6,588 nucleotides of DNA, taken from Bordetella parapertussis (lineage in GTDB: Bacteria > Pseudomonadota > Gammaproteobacteria > Burkholderiales > Burkholderiaceae_B). The notes beneath the pieces were generated by a model that did no database searches, had not been told where the DNA came from, and saw only the letters and a list, made by a program, of their open reading frames with translations. Below, in pieces: positions 1 to 6,586 of this stretch (positions within the stretch are counted from its first letter, which is position 1; every line of letters begins with the position of its first letter). The stretch covers positions 1 to 6,588 of the forward strand of contig CAMEAW010000158.1 of assembly GCA_945911685.1 (NCBI GenBank). The letters are read 5' to 3'. Made by a program: the position numbers and the translations under genes.

Positions 1-177
1 TTTTACGTGCAACATCATTTGTACCAAAACATGTCAGCGGGTCAAAAGCTTGGTTATGCCGGTCGCCCAGCTTCAGCCTCGCCCGCAGTCGGTTATTTAG
101 CCAAGCATCAAGAACAGCAAAAGGCGTTGGTTGAGCAAGCCTTTGGCAAGTTCAAAGTGTTCATGCTGACTAAATAA
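1..177 (+). CDS. sucA: 2-oxoglutarate dehydrogenase E1 component, C-terminal fragment (5' end outside window)
   Basis: The window opens in frame inside this gene; 58 residues and a TAA stop (175-177) are visible. E1 is the thiamine-diphosphate-dependent decarboxylase of the 2-oxoglutarate dehydrogenase complex: it decarboxylates 2-oxoglutarate and reductively succinylates the lipoyl group of E2 in the cytoplasm. The visible segment contains GYAGRPASASPAVGY followed by a Gln/Lys-rich helix (HQEQQKALVEQAF), which matches the C-terminal signature of SucA as I recall it from E. coli. All catalytic regions lie upstream of the window. The complete sucB gene 50 bases downstream on the same strand confirms the assignment. 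The E1 of pyruvate dehydrogenase is unlikely given this C-terminal sequence. Confidence 0.93.
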   Translation, partial: FYVQHHLYQNMSAGQKLGYAGRPASASPAVGYLAKHQEQQKALVEQAFGKFKVFMLTK

Positions 178-227
178 CCGTATCCAAGTGACTTTACCGA
201 AATACTACGATCCCTCACGGAAAAAAA

Positions 228-1457
228 ATGGCAATCACCGATGTAGTTGTGCCCCAACTGTCTGAGTCTGTATCTGAAGCAACCTTACTTACCTGGAAGA
301 AAAAGCCTGGTGAGGCAGTCACCGCTGACGAAATTCTGATTGAAGTTGAAACCGACAAAGTGGTGCTAGAAGTGCCTGCACCTGCTTCGGGGGTGTTTGT
401 CGAAATCGTACGTGCCGATGGCAGTATGGTGGCGTCGGGTGAGGTGATCGCTCGCATCGACACCGCAGGTAAAGCGGCAGCCGCGTCAGCACCGGCAGCC
501 GTTGCTGCGCCATTCGCAGCGGCACCGGTCGCAGCAGCACCTGTGGCAGCCTCCTCGGCGAGCGCTGGTGTAGCATCGCCGGCCGCCGCTAAAATTCTGG
601 CTGAAAAAGGCGTTGCAGCATCAAACGTTGCGGGCTCAGGTCGCGACGGACGTATTACCAAGGGTGACGCTCTCGGTGCTTCGGCGCCTGCCGCTGCGCC
701 AGCCAAGGCCTCGCCTTTGGCAAACCCCGCGGTGCCCATGACGCAATCTCTAGATGGTCGCCCAGAGCAGCGCGTGCCGATGAGCCGTCTACGTGCCCGC
801 ATCGCCGAGCGTCTGTTGCAATCGCAGCAAGATAACGCGATCCTGACGACGTTTAACGAAGTCAACATGCAAGGCGTGATTGACCTGCGCAACTTGTACA
901 AAGACAAGTTTGAAAAAGAGCACGGTGTGAAGCTGGGCTTCATGTCATTTTTTGTCAAAGCAGCCGTTGCAGCACTCAAGCGTTACCCCTTGCTGAATGC
1001 ATCGATTGATGGCAAAGACATCATTTATCACGGCTATTTTGATATTGGTATTGCGGTCGGTAGCCCGCGCGGTTTGGTTGTGCCGATTCTGCGCAATGCC
1101 GATCAACTCTCAATCGCTGATATCGAAAAAACCATTGCTGATTTTGGCAAACGCGCAGCTGAAGGCAAGCTCGGTATTGAAGAAATGACCGGTGGCACGT
1201 TCTCGATTTCAAATGGTGGTGTGTTTGGCTCGATGTTGTCCACACCCATTATCAATCCACCTCAGTCAGCAATCTTGGGCGTACACGCCACCAAAGACCG
1301 CGCTGTGGTTGAAAAAGGTCAAATCGTGATTCGGCCGATTAATTATTTAGCGATGTCTTACGACCATCGCATTATTGATGGTCGCGAAGCGGTCTTAGGC
1401 TTGGTTGCGATGAAAGAAGCGCTCGAAGATCCACAACGCTTATTGCTCGAAATCTAA
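228..1457 (+). CDS. sucB: Dihydrolipoyllysine-residue succinyltransferase (E2 of 2-oxoglutarate dehydrogenase)
   Basis: E2 forms the core of the 2-oxoglutarate dehydrogenase complex and transfers the succinyl group from lipoamide to CoA. The 409 residues show the standard order. An N-terminal lipoyl domain covers about residues 2-78, with the lipoylated lysine K44 in EVETDKVVLEV. An Ala/Pro-rich flexible linker follows (about 80-115), then a peripheral subunit-binding domain for E1/E3 (about 116-149, AAAKILAEKG...GRDGRITKGD). After a second Ala/Pro linker, the catalytic acyltransferase domain starts at about residue 175 and ends with the active-site motif DHRIIDG (H380 and D384). There is only one lipoyl domain, as usual for SucB and unlike many pyruvate dehydrogenase E2s. 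The ATG at 228 is preceded by ACGGA six bases upstream, a modest ribosome binding site. It lies 50 bases after sucA and 12 bases before lpdA, so it is almost certainly in one transcript with them. The length is close to the roughly 405 residues of E. coli SucB. Confidence 0.97.
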   Translation: MAITDVVVPQLSESVSEATLLTWKKKPGEAVTADEILIEVETDKVVLEVPAPASGVFVEIVRADGSMVASGEVIARIDTAGKAAAASAPAAVAAPFAAAPVAAAPVAASSASAGVASPAAAKILAEKGVAASNVAGSGRDGRITKGDALGASAPAAAPAKASPLANPAVPMTQSLDGRPEQRVPMSRLRARIAERLLQSQQDNAILTTFNEVNMQGVIDLRNLYKDKFEKEHGVKLGFMSFFVKAAVAALKRYPLLNASIDGKDIIYHGYFDIGIAVGSPRGLVVPILRNADQLSIADIEKTIADFGKRAAEGKLGIEEMTGGTFSISNGGVFGSMLSTPIINPPQSAILGVHATKDRAVVEKGQIVIRPINYLAMSYDHRIIDGREAVLGLVAMKEALEDPQRLLLEI

Positions 1458-1469
1458 GCCGAGATACTC

Positions 1470-2897
1470 ATGTCTACTCAATTTGATGTTGTTGTGATCG
1501 GTGCAGGCCCTGGTGGTTACATCGCTGCGATTCGTGCTGCTCAGTTAGGTTTGTCGGTGGCGTGTATCGATGCCTGGCAGAACGGTCAGGGCGGCCCCGC
1601 GCCGGGCGGTACATGCACCAATGTTGGCTGCATTCCGTCTAAGGCATTGCTTCAATCCTCAGAGCACTACGATCAGGTCAATCATCATTTTGCAGAGCAT
1701 GGCATCGAGGTCAAAGGTGTCAGCTTGAATGTCGAGCAGTTGCTGGGTCGTAAAAACAGCGTTGTGAAGCAAAATAACGATGGTATTTTGTATTTGTTCA
1801 AAAAGAACAAAATCACGTTCTTTCATGGCAAAGGTGCGTTCGCCGGCAAGGTAGAGGGCGGTTGGGCGATTAACGTCAGCGGCACCTCAACGGCCGATAT
1901 CGTTGCTAAGCATGTGGTGATCGCAACGGGGTCTTCGGCCCGCGAATTGCCAGGCTTGCCGTTCGACGAAAAACAGGTCTTGTCTAATGACGGCGCACTG
2001 AATATTGCCGCAGTACCTAAAAAATTAGGTGTGATCGGTGCGGGTGTGATTGGTTTAGAGATGGGCAGCGTCTGGCGCCGTTTGGGTGCTGAAGTGACTG
2101 TTCTAGAAGCGATGCCTGAGTTTTTGGCAGCTGTCGATCAGCAGGTCGCAAAAGAAGCCTTTAAGATTTTTACCAAGCAAGGCTTGGCAATTCAAACCGG
2201 TATCAAGCTCGGTGAAATTAAGGCTGGTGCTAAAAGCATCACCATCCCTTACACCGACGCCGCAGGCGCCGAGCAAAAACTTGTTGTCGATAAACTGATT
2301 GTGTCGATCGGCCGCGTGCCCTACACCGGTGGTCTGCAGGCCGATACGGTTGGCTTGCAGCTCGATGAGCGCGGCTTTGTGGTGGTCGATGGTGATTGCA
2401 AAACGAATCTGCCAAACGTTTGGGCGGTGGGTGATGTGGTGCGTGGCCCAATGCTTGCTCATAAAGCCGAAGAAGAAGGCGTTGCTGTCGCCGAACGTAT
2501 CGGTGGGCAGCATGGCCATGTGAATTTCAATACGATCCCTTGGGTGATTTACACCTCACCCGAGATTTCTTGGGTCGGTCAAAACGAGCAAGAACTTAAA
2601 GCCAGCGGCCGCGCTTATAAGGCCGGTAGCTTTCCGTTTTTGGCCAATGGTCGCGCACGTGCAATAGGGGATACGACAGGCTTTGTCAAAATTTTGGCAG
2701 ATGCCGTGACAGATGAGGTCTTAGGGGTGCATATCATTGGCCCCCAGGCGTCTGAGCTGATCGCCGAAGCCGTTACCATCATGGAGTTCAAAGGGGCAGC
2801 CGAAGATATCGCCCGCATCTGCCATGCGCATCCTACATTGTCAGAGTCGATGAAAGAAGCTGCGCTGGCTGTTGATAAGCGTACGCTTAATTTTTAA
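1470..2897 (+). CDS. lpdA: Dihydrolipoyl dehydrogenase (E3 component)
   Basis: This FAD-dependent disulfide oxidoreductase reoxidises dihydrolipoamide on E2 and passes the electrons to NAD+. The 475 residues show an FAD-binding GAGPGG (11-16) and the redox-active disulfide C49/C54 in GGTCTNVGCIPSK. A second Rossmann motif, GAGVIG (190-195), carries an acidic residue, E213, at the end of the following strand, consistent with NAD+ rather than NADP+ use. The FAD-contacting stretch NVWAVGDVV is present, and the C-terminal interface domain has the catalytic His-Glu pair in HPTLSE (H454, E459). There is no N-terminal lipoyl domain, unlike the E3 of some betaproteobacterial pyruvate dehydrogenase operons, so this copy most likely serves the 2-oxoglutarate complex encoded next to it. 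GAGA lies five bases before the ATG at 1470, a plausible ribosome binding site. The gap to sucB is 12 bases and to the next gene nine. Confidence 0.97.
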   Translation: MSTQFDVVVIGAGPGGYIAAIRAAQLGLSVACIDAWQNGQGGPAPGGTCTNVGCIPSKALLQSSEHYDQVNHHFAEHGIEVKGVSLNVEQLLGRKNSVVKQNNDGILYLFKKNKITFFHGKGAFAGKVEGGWAINVSGTSTADIVAKHVVIATGSSARELPGLPFDEKQVLSNDGALNIAAVPKKLGVIGAGVIGLEMGSVWRRLGAEVTVLEAMPEFLAAVDQQVAKEAFKIFTKQGLAIQTGIKLGEIKAGAKSITIPYTDAAGAEQKLVVDKLIVSIGRVPYTGGLQADTVGLQLDERGFVVVDGDCKTNLPNVWAVGDVVRGPMLAHKAEEEGVAVAERIGGQHGHVNFNTIPWVIYTSPEISWVGQNEQELKASGRAYKAGSFPFLANGRARAIGDTTGFVKILADAVTDEVLGVHIIGPQASELIAEAVTIMEFKGAAEDIARICHAHPTLSESMKEAALAVDKRTLNF

Positions 2898-2906
2898 GAA
2901 ACTCCG

Positions 2907-3998
2907 TTGAACGTCCTTGAATCCTACGAGCATACCCTCGCTGAGCGGGGGTATCAGTCCGACCCAGCGCAGCGGGCAGCGGTTGCACGCCTACAGCGCT
3001 ACTATGACGACTGGGCTATTTTCAAAGAGCAGCGCTCAAGCGCGGTAAAACGCTTTTTTAAACGCCCTGAAATCCCGCGTGGTGTGTATTTGTGGGGTGG
3101 CGTCGGTCGCGGTAAAAGCTTTTTGATGGATGCGTTTTACGCCACCGTGCCGGTTACACGTAAAACACGTTTGCATTTCCATGAGTTCATGCGCAGCGTG
3201 CATCGCCAACTTGACGAAGTCAAAGGCATGCAAGACCCGCTTGATGAAGTCGCACGTCGGATTTCAAAAAATTATCGCTTAATTTGTTTTGACGAGTTTC
3301 ATGTGTCGGATGTGGCTGACGCAATGATCCTGTATCGCCTATTGTTGAAGTTTTTTGAGTTTGGCACTTCGTTTGTGATGACCTCAAATTACGAGCCCTC
3401 AACGCTGTACCCCGATGGCTTGCATCGTGATCGCTTATTGCCTGCAATTAAGTTGATCCAGGATCGTATGGATATTTTGAACGTAGATGCCGGTATTGAC
3501 TATCGCCGGCGTACCCTCGAGCAAGTTAAGTGTTATCACACACCAACGGGCGAACAGGCTGATCTGGCTTTGCAACAGACCTTTAGTCAGTTGGCAGATA
3601 CAGCGGCACAAGATCCGGTGTTGTTGATTGAGCACCGAGAGATTCGTGCCAAACAGCGTGCGGGTAGTGTGGTCTGGTTTGATTTTGCAACACTATGTGG
3701 CGGCCCACGCTCGCAAAACGATTACCTTGAATTAGCCAGTCGTTTTCATGCAGTGATTTTGTCGGATGTACCCAAGATGGGCCCGCGCGAGGCCTCTGAA
3801 GCACGCCGGTTTACCTGGTTAATCGATGTCTTTTACGATCATAAGATCAAGCTGATCATGTCAGCCGCTTGCGAGCCTGATGAAATTTACACCTCGGGCC
3901 CGATGTCTAACGAGTTTCATCGCACGGTATCTCGCATTCTTGAAATGCAATCCAAAGAGTATCTAGATTCTGAGCGGCGCGATACCGTCAGCATCTAA
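2907..3998 (+). CDS. zapE: AFG1/ZapE-family P-loop ATPase
   Basis: The 363-residue protein belongs to the AFG1-like ATPase family: bacterial ZapE, linked in E. coli to constriction of the FtsZ ring, and mitochondrial Afg1/LACE1, linked to protein quality control. Walker A is GGVGRGKS (K70 and S71) and Walker B is LICFDEFHV (D129 and E130), followed by the family-typical SDVADAMIL. A sensor-1-like TSNYEP and the motif YPDGLHRDRLLPAI follow. The C-terminal part contains RFTWLIDVFYDHKIKLIMSA, also typical. Translation must begin at TTG 2907: it is the only initiation codon between the upstream in-frame stop and the Walker A region, and it gives MNVLESYEHTLAERGYQ, a natural N-terminus for the family. 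The gene lies nine bases after lpdA and in the same reading frame. The last seven codons, including the stop, lie in the first unit of a 31-bp tandem repeat. The family is certain; the division role is inferred from E. coli. Confidence 0.93.
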   Translation: MNVLESYEHTLAERGYQSDPAQRAAVARLQRYYDDWAIFKEQRSSAVKRFFKRPEIPRGVYLWGGVGRGKSFLMDAFYATVPVTRKTRLHFHEFMRSVHRQLDEVKGMQDPLDEVARRISKNYRLICFDEFHVSDVADAMILYRLLLKFFEFGTSFVMTSNYEPSTLYPDGLHRDRLLPAIKLIQDRMDILNVDAGIDYRRRTLEQVKCYHTPTGEQADLALQQTFSQLADTAAQDPVLLIEHREIRAKQRAGSVVWFDFATLCGGPRSQNDYLELASRFHAVILSDVPKMGPREASEARRFTWLIDVFYDHKIKLIMSAACEPDEIYTSGPMSNEFHRTVSRILEMQSKEYLDSERRDTVSI

Positions 3999-4101
3999 GC
4001 TGAAGTTTCGCGATACTGTCAGTATCTAGGCGTAGGTTTCGCGGTGCCGCCAGCAGCTGGGTTTAAGCTTCGCGATGTCGTCAAAGTTCGAGCTAAACGT
4101 T
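3978..4101 (+). repeat. Degenerate tandem repeat, four units of 31 bp, overlapping the zapE stop codon
   Basis: Units start at 3978, 4009, 4040 and 4071, each opening with CGCG followed by RTRY (CGCGATAC, CGCGATAC, CGCGGTGC, CGCGATGT) and mostly closing in a T-rich end. Counted by hand, unit 1 matches unit 2 at 25 of 31 positions, unit 3 at 22 and unit 4 at 20, without gaps. A partial unit may precede the array inside zapE: AGTATCTAG at 3958 resembles AGCATCTAA at 3990 and AGTATCTAG at 4021, but that spacing is 32, so an indel is needed. After 4101 only CGC at 4102 keeps the phase and the similarity fades. Unit 2 contains a perfect dyad, GATACTG-T-CAGTATC (4012-4026). The sequence shows a decayed tandem duplication; any function as a binding array or RNA structure is inference. 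Confidence 0.75.
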
Positions 4102-4114
4102 CGCCTGAACTTTG
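4082..4114 (+). other. Potential hairpin in the zapE-trpS gap
   Basis: CAAAGTTC (4082-4089) and GAACTTTG (4107-4114) are perfect inverted 8-base arms around a 17-base loop. The left arm is in the last 31-bp repeat unit and the right arm is beyond the array. No T-run follows, so it does not look like a classical Rho-independent terminator. It might act in the trailer of the zapE transcript or the leader of trpS, or be chance. No function is assigned. Confidence 0.4.
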
Positions 4115-4121
4115 CGTCTCT

Positions 4122-4140
4122 GCTGCGGCCTGCTCGCAGC
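4122..4140 (+). other. Potential GC-rich hairpin in the presumed trpS leader
   Basis: GCTGCG (4122-4127) pairs perfectly with CGCAGC (4135-4140) around a seven-base loop. It comes eight bases after the larger hairpin at 4082-4114 and ends 61 bases before the trpS start. No T-run follows, which argues against intrinsic termination. The two stems in series could structure the leader RNA; this is inference from the dyads alone. Confidence 0.35.
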
Positions 4141-4201
4141 CGATCTAGACGGTACACTCACAGCTTAGCCTTCTTCTCAAACCTCAGCACTTGGTCACCT
4201 T

Positions 4202-5569
4202 ATGAATACCCGCGTTCTGACTGGCATCACCACTTCTGGCACGCCGCACCTCGGTAATTATGTGGGGGCGATCCGTCCGGCCATACAGGCTAGCCAACAG
4301 CAAAACGTTGATGCTTTCTTCTTTTTGGCCGATTACCACGCACTGATCAAGTCTGAAGATCCAGCACTGATTGCGCGTTCGCGACTCGAAATCGCCGCAA
4401 CTTGGTTGGCCTCAGGGCTTGATCCTCAACGCGTGACTTTCTATCGTCAGTCGGATGTGCCAGAAATCCCTGAGTTGTGTTGGATGCTGACGTGCGTGAC
4501 GGCTAAGGGTTTAATGAACCGCGCCCACGCCTATAAAGCGTCTGTTGATCAAAACACAGCAAAAGGTGTTGAGGCCGATGATGGCATCAATATGGGCTTG
4601 TTCTCGTATCCTATTTTGATGGCGGCTGATATTTTGATGTTCAACGCCCACAAGGTACCGGTTGGGCGAGACCAAACACAACATCTTGAAATGGCGCGTG
4701 ATATTGCGCAGCGCTTTAATCATTTATTTGGTCAAGGCCGTGATTTTTTTGTATTACCCGAGGCTGTGATCTCTGAAGACGTCGCGACCTTGCCAGGCCT
4801 GGATGGTCGTAAGATGTCTAAAAGCTACGGCAATACCGTGCCTTTATTTGAAGGCGGTGCCAAAGCTCTAAACTCTGCCATCGCCAAAATTGTGACCGAC
4901 TCGCGAGGCCCCGGTGAACCGAAGGATGCAGATGCCTCGCACCTGTATCTGATCTACAAGGCCTTTGCACAGCCCTCTGAGACCGCTAATTTTCATGCTG
5001 AGTTGTCGGCAGGCATGGGTTGGGGCGATGCGAAAAAGCGCTTGTGCCAACGGATCGAGCAAGAAATGGGCCCACTGCGTGCGCACTACGAAGACTTGAT
5101 GTCGCACCCAGATCGTATCGAAGACATCTTGCAAGAGGGGGCTCGCAAAGCGCGCGCGATTGCAACACCTTTTATTCAAGAATTGCGGCAGGCGGTTGGC
5201 TTACGCAGCTTAGCGACTTCGCGTACGGCAACGTCTTTACAACCCGCTAAAAAAGAAAAAGCTGCAGGCAAAAGCGCTCGGTATGTCACCTTTCGCGACG
5301 AAAGCGGTCAGTTTCGGTTCCGCCTGCTGGCGCAAGATGGCACTGAGTTATTTTGTTCGATTGCCTTTGCTGATCCTAAACTAGCTGGCGCGGCGATGCG
5401 TGCTTTGCAGCAAGCAGGCGCGCAGGCCAGTATTAAGCTCGAGGGCGCTCTGGGCTTGTCAATCGTGCAAGGCGAGCAAGTGATTGCCACAGCGCCCGAT
5501 AGTGCTTCAACTGAACGGCGTGAACAGTTGATCGCTGCCTTAACGGTGGCCATGCAGCCTAGCGAATAG
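4202..5569 (+). CDS. trpS: Tryptophan--tRNA ligase with an extended C-terminus
   Basis: This class I aminoacyl-tRNA synthetase activates tryptophan with ATP and charges tRNA-Trp. The HIGH-equivalent is PHLGN (H16 to N19) and the KMSKS loop is exact (204-208, within [11 protein letters not shown]). The tryptophan-pocket stretch MAADIL begins at M140, with D143 at the position known in the family to contact the indole nitrogen; [10 protein letters not shown] follows. The catalytic core ends near residue 335, about where the 334-residue E. coli enzyme stops. The remaining 120 residues comprise a Lys/Ala linker (KKEKAAGK, 350-357) and a compact stretch (361-405, with [15 protein letters not shown]) that resembles a DUF1508/YegP-type domain. 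The ATG at 4202 gives [19 protein letters not shown], a standard N-terminus; no in-frame start lies just upstream. No clear Shine-Dalgarno sequence precedes it. The 203-base gap after zapE suggests a separate or weakly coupled transcript. Confidence 0.95.
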   Translation: MNTRVLTGITTSGTPHLGNYVGAIRPAIQASQQQNVDAFFFLADYHALIKSEDPALIARSRLEIAATWLASGLDPQRVTFYRQSDVPEIPELCWMLTCVTAKGLMNRAHAYKASVDQNTAKGVEADDGINMGLFSYPILMAADILMFNAHKVPVGRDQTQHLEMARDIAQRFNHLFGQGRDFFVLPEAVISEDVATLPGLDGRKMSKSYGNTVPLFEGGAKALNSAIAKIVTDSRGPGEPKDADASHLYLIYKAFAQPSETANFHAELSAGMGWGDAKKRLCQRIEQEMGPLRAHYEDLMSHPDRIEDILQEGARKARAIATPFIQELRQAVGLRSLATSRTATSLQPAKKEKAAGKSARYVTFRDESGQFRFRLLAQDGTELFCSIAFADPKLAGAAMRALQQAGAQASIKLEGALGLSIVQGEQVIATAPDSASTERREQLIAALTVAMQPSE

Positions 5570-5628
5570 GCTCAGCATGAACCGCAGCAATCCCGCAGCG
5601 CAAACTAATCGTGTGTTTAGCTGCATGT

Positions 5629-5638
5629 CCTAGCTAGG
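5629..5638. repeat. Perfect 10-bp palindrome
   Basis: CCTAGCTAGG reads the same on both strands. ATG (5625-5627) and CAT (5639-5641) extend the symmetry if one T (5628) is bulged out. It sits five bases before the larger palindrome in the trpS/tex convergent gap. It may add to a termination structure, be a protein-binding site, or be chance. Confidence 0.4.
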
Positions 5639-5643
5639 CATCA

Positions 5644-5667
5644 CTTGCGCTCAGCGCTGAGTGCAAG
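5644..5667. terminator. 24-bp near-perfect palindrome, possible bidirectional terminator of trpS and tex
   Basis: The core CTCAGCGCTGAG (5650-5661) is a perfect 12-bp palindrome. Five further base pairs extend the stem (CTTGC with GCAAG) beyond a single imperfect position, 5649/5662. That position is a G-U wobble in the + strand (trpS) RNA and a C-A mismatch in the - strand (tex) RNA, so the structure is slightly better for trpS. The stem ends 98 bases after the trpS stop and lies 20 bases beyond the tex stop. Downstream T-content is poor (CTTCTAACG on the trpS side, none on the tex side), so classical intrinsic termination is uncertain. The stem could instead protect the mRNA 3' ends. Confidence 0.45.
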
Positions 5668-5686
5668 CTTCTAACGTACCGAACAC

Positions 5687-6586
5687 TTACGATTTTTTTA
5701 GCTTGGCAAAGGCCGCTGCCATCGCACCGCCCGGGCTGGGATCAGGTGAGTTCATTGTGTTCGGTTTGCGTGCCCCGCGGTTAGCGTTGCCACCTGACCC
5801 GCCGCCGTTGCCCCCGCTCGGGCCACCGCCCGCAGCCATCGACCTCGCCGGTGGCGCATCATCATTCAGCCGCATGGTCAGTGCAATACGCTTGCGTGCG
5901 ATATCCACTTCTTGCACACGCACCTGTACGGTTTGCCCCACGCGCACGACATCGCGCGGGTCGCTCACAAATTTTTCAGCGAGTGCCGAGATATGCACCA
6001 AGCCGTCTTGATGCACACCGATATCCACAAAGGCACCAAAGTTTGCCACGTTGGTCACAACGCCTTCAAGAATCATCCCTGGCATTAAGTCGTTCAGCGT
6101 TTCAACGCCTTCTTTGAACGTGGCGGTCTTAAATTCTGGGCGCGGGTCGCGGCCAGGCTTTTCGAGTTCGAGCAAAATATCCCGTACGGTTGGGACACCA
6201 AATTTTTCGTCAACGAACTCTGCAGGCGATAAGCCTTTTAATTTGTCGCGGTTGCCAATCACATCTTTCATCTCGCTGGCAATTTTTTTCAAAATGCGTT
6301 CAACCACCGGATACGCTTCAGGGTGAACTGATGAGCGATCAAGCGGGTTGTCACCGTTTTGAACGCGTAAAAAACCGGCTGCTTGTTCAAAGGCTTTTTC
6401 GCCAAAACGCGAAACCTCTTTGAGCGCCTTGCGATTGGCAAACGCGCCTTTTTCGTCGCGGTAGCTGACGATGTTTTTGGCTAAGGTGCTGTTGAGCCCT
6501 GAGACGCGGGCCAACAACGCAGCTGACGCCGTGTTGACATCTACGCCAACGGCGTTGACGCAGTCTTCAACCACAGCGTCAAGCGA
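5687..6586 (-). CDS. tex: Tex (YhgF) S1-domain RNA-binding protein, C-terminal part (5' end outside window)
   Basis: The last 299 codons and the TAA stop are visible; the frame stays open to the window edge, so the GTG at 6574 is an internal valine, not the start. Tex is a conserved nucleic-acid-binding protein tied to transcription and toxin expression in Bordetella. The fragment opens with [24 protein letters not shown] and a helix-hairpin-helix region ([20 protein letters not shown]). It continues with the family-typical [19 protein letters not shown] and [14 protein letters not shown]. An S1 RNA-binding domain follows at fragment residues about 169-241 ([21 protein letters not shown], then DGLVHIS and [10 protein letters not shown]). 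The last 50 or so residues are a low-complexity Gly/Asn/Pro/Ala tail ending in FAKLKKS, which is basic and probably disordered. The gene converges on trpS. The Tex YqgF-like nuclease-fold domain lies outside the window. Confidence 0.95.
   Translation of the reverse strand, partial: SLDAVVEDCVNAVGVDVNTASAALLARVSGLNSTLAKNIVSYRDEKGAFANRKALKEVSRFGEKAFEQAAGFLRVQNGDNPLDRSSVHPEAYPVVERILKKIASEMKDVIGNRDKLKGLSPAEFVDEKFGVPTVRDILLELEKPGRDPRPEFKTATFKEGVETLNDLMPGMILEGVVTNVANFGAFVDIGVHQDGLVHISALAEKFVSDPRDVVRVGQTVQVRVQEVDIARKRIALTMRLNDDAPPARSMAAGGGPSGGNGGGSGGNANRGARKPNTMNSPDPSPGGAMAAAFAKLKKS

Larger units (their letters stand above)
5570..5686. other. Convergent intergenic region between trpS and tex
   Basis: These 117 bases lie between two converging genes. 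No coding region is supported. Apart from two neighbouring palindromes (5629-5638 and 5644-5667), I see only a short direct repeat, CCGCAGC, at 5582 and 5593. It is the natural place for termination of both transcripts. Confidence 0.7.

Noticed and set aside
215..979. 254-codon open frame on the - strand opposite sucB
   Set aside because: It is antisense to the sucB lipoyl domain and Ala/Pro linkers, whose GC-rich codons suppress antisense stops. The protein is Ala/Ser/Thr-rich low complexity with no recognisable family, and sucB is unambiguous.
2103..2519. 138-codon open frame on the - strand opposite lpdA
   Set aside because: It is a shadow of the well-supported lpdA frame, with no recognisable motif and no ribosome binding site considered convincing.
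4130..4158. Possible trpS promoter with -10-like TACACT at 4153
   Set aside because: At 16 to 18 bases upstream the sequence (CTGCTC region) bears little resemblance to TTGACA, so there is no -35 support.
4075..4257. 60-codon + strand open frame in the zapE-trpS gap overlapping the trpS start
   Set aside because: It begins in a repeat unit, is basic and serine-rich without a recognisable motif, and runs 56 bases into trpS in another frame. A leader peptide is conceivable, but its only Trp codons are two isolated ones (in STWS and SDWHH), not a run suggesting tryptophan attenuation.
5661..6011. 116-codon + strand open frame opposite the 3' end of tex
   Set aside because: It is antisense to the Gly/Asn-rich tail and S1 domain of tex. 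The Pro/Leu-rich product simply mirrors the glycine codons of the real gene.
6572..6574. GTG at 6574 as a start codon of a short 295-residue protein
   Set aside because: The frame remains open to the window edge with SLDAV, which continues the Tex family sequence ([13 protein letters not shown]), so this is an internal valine of a longer gene.
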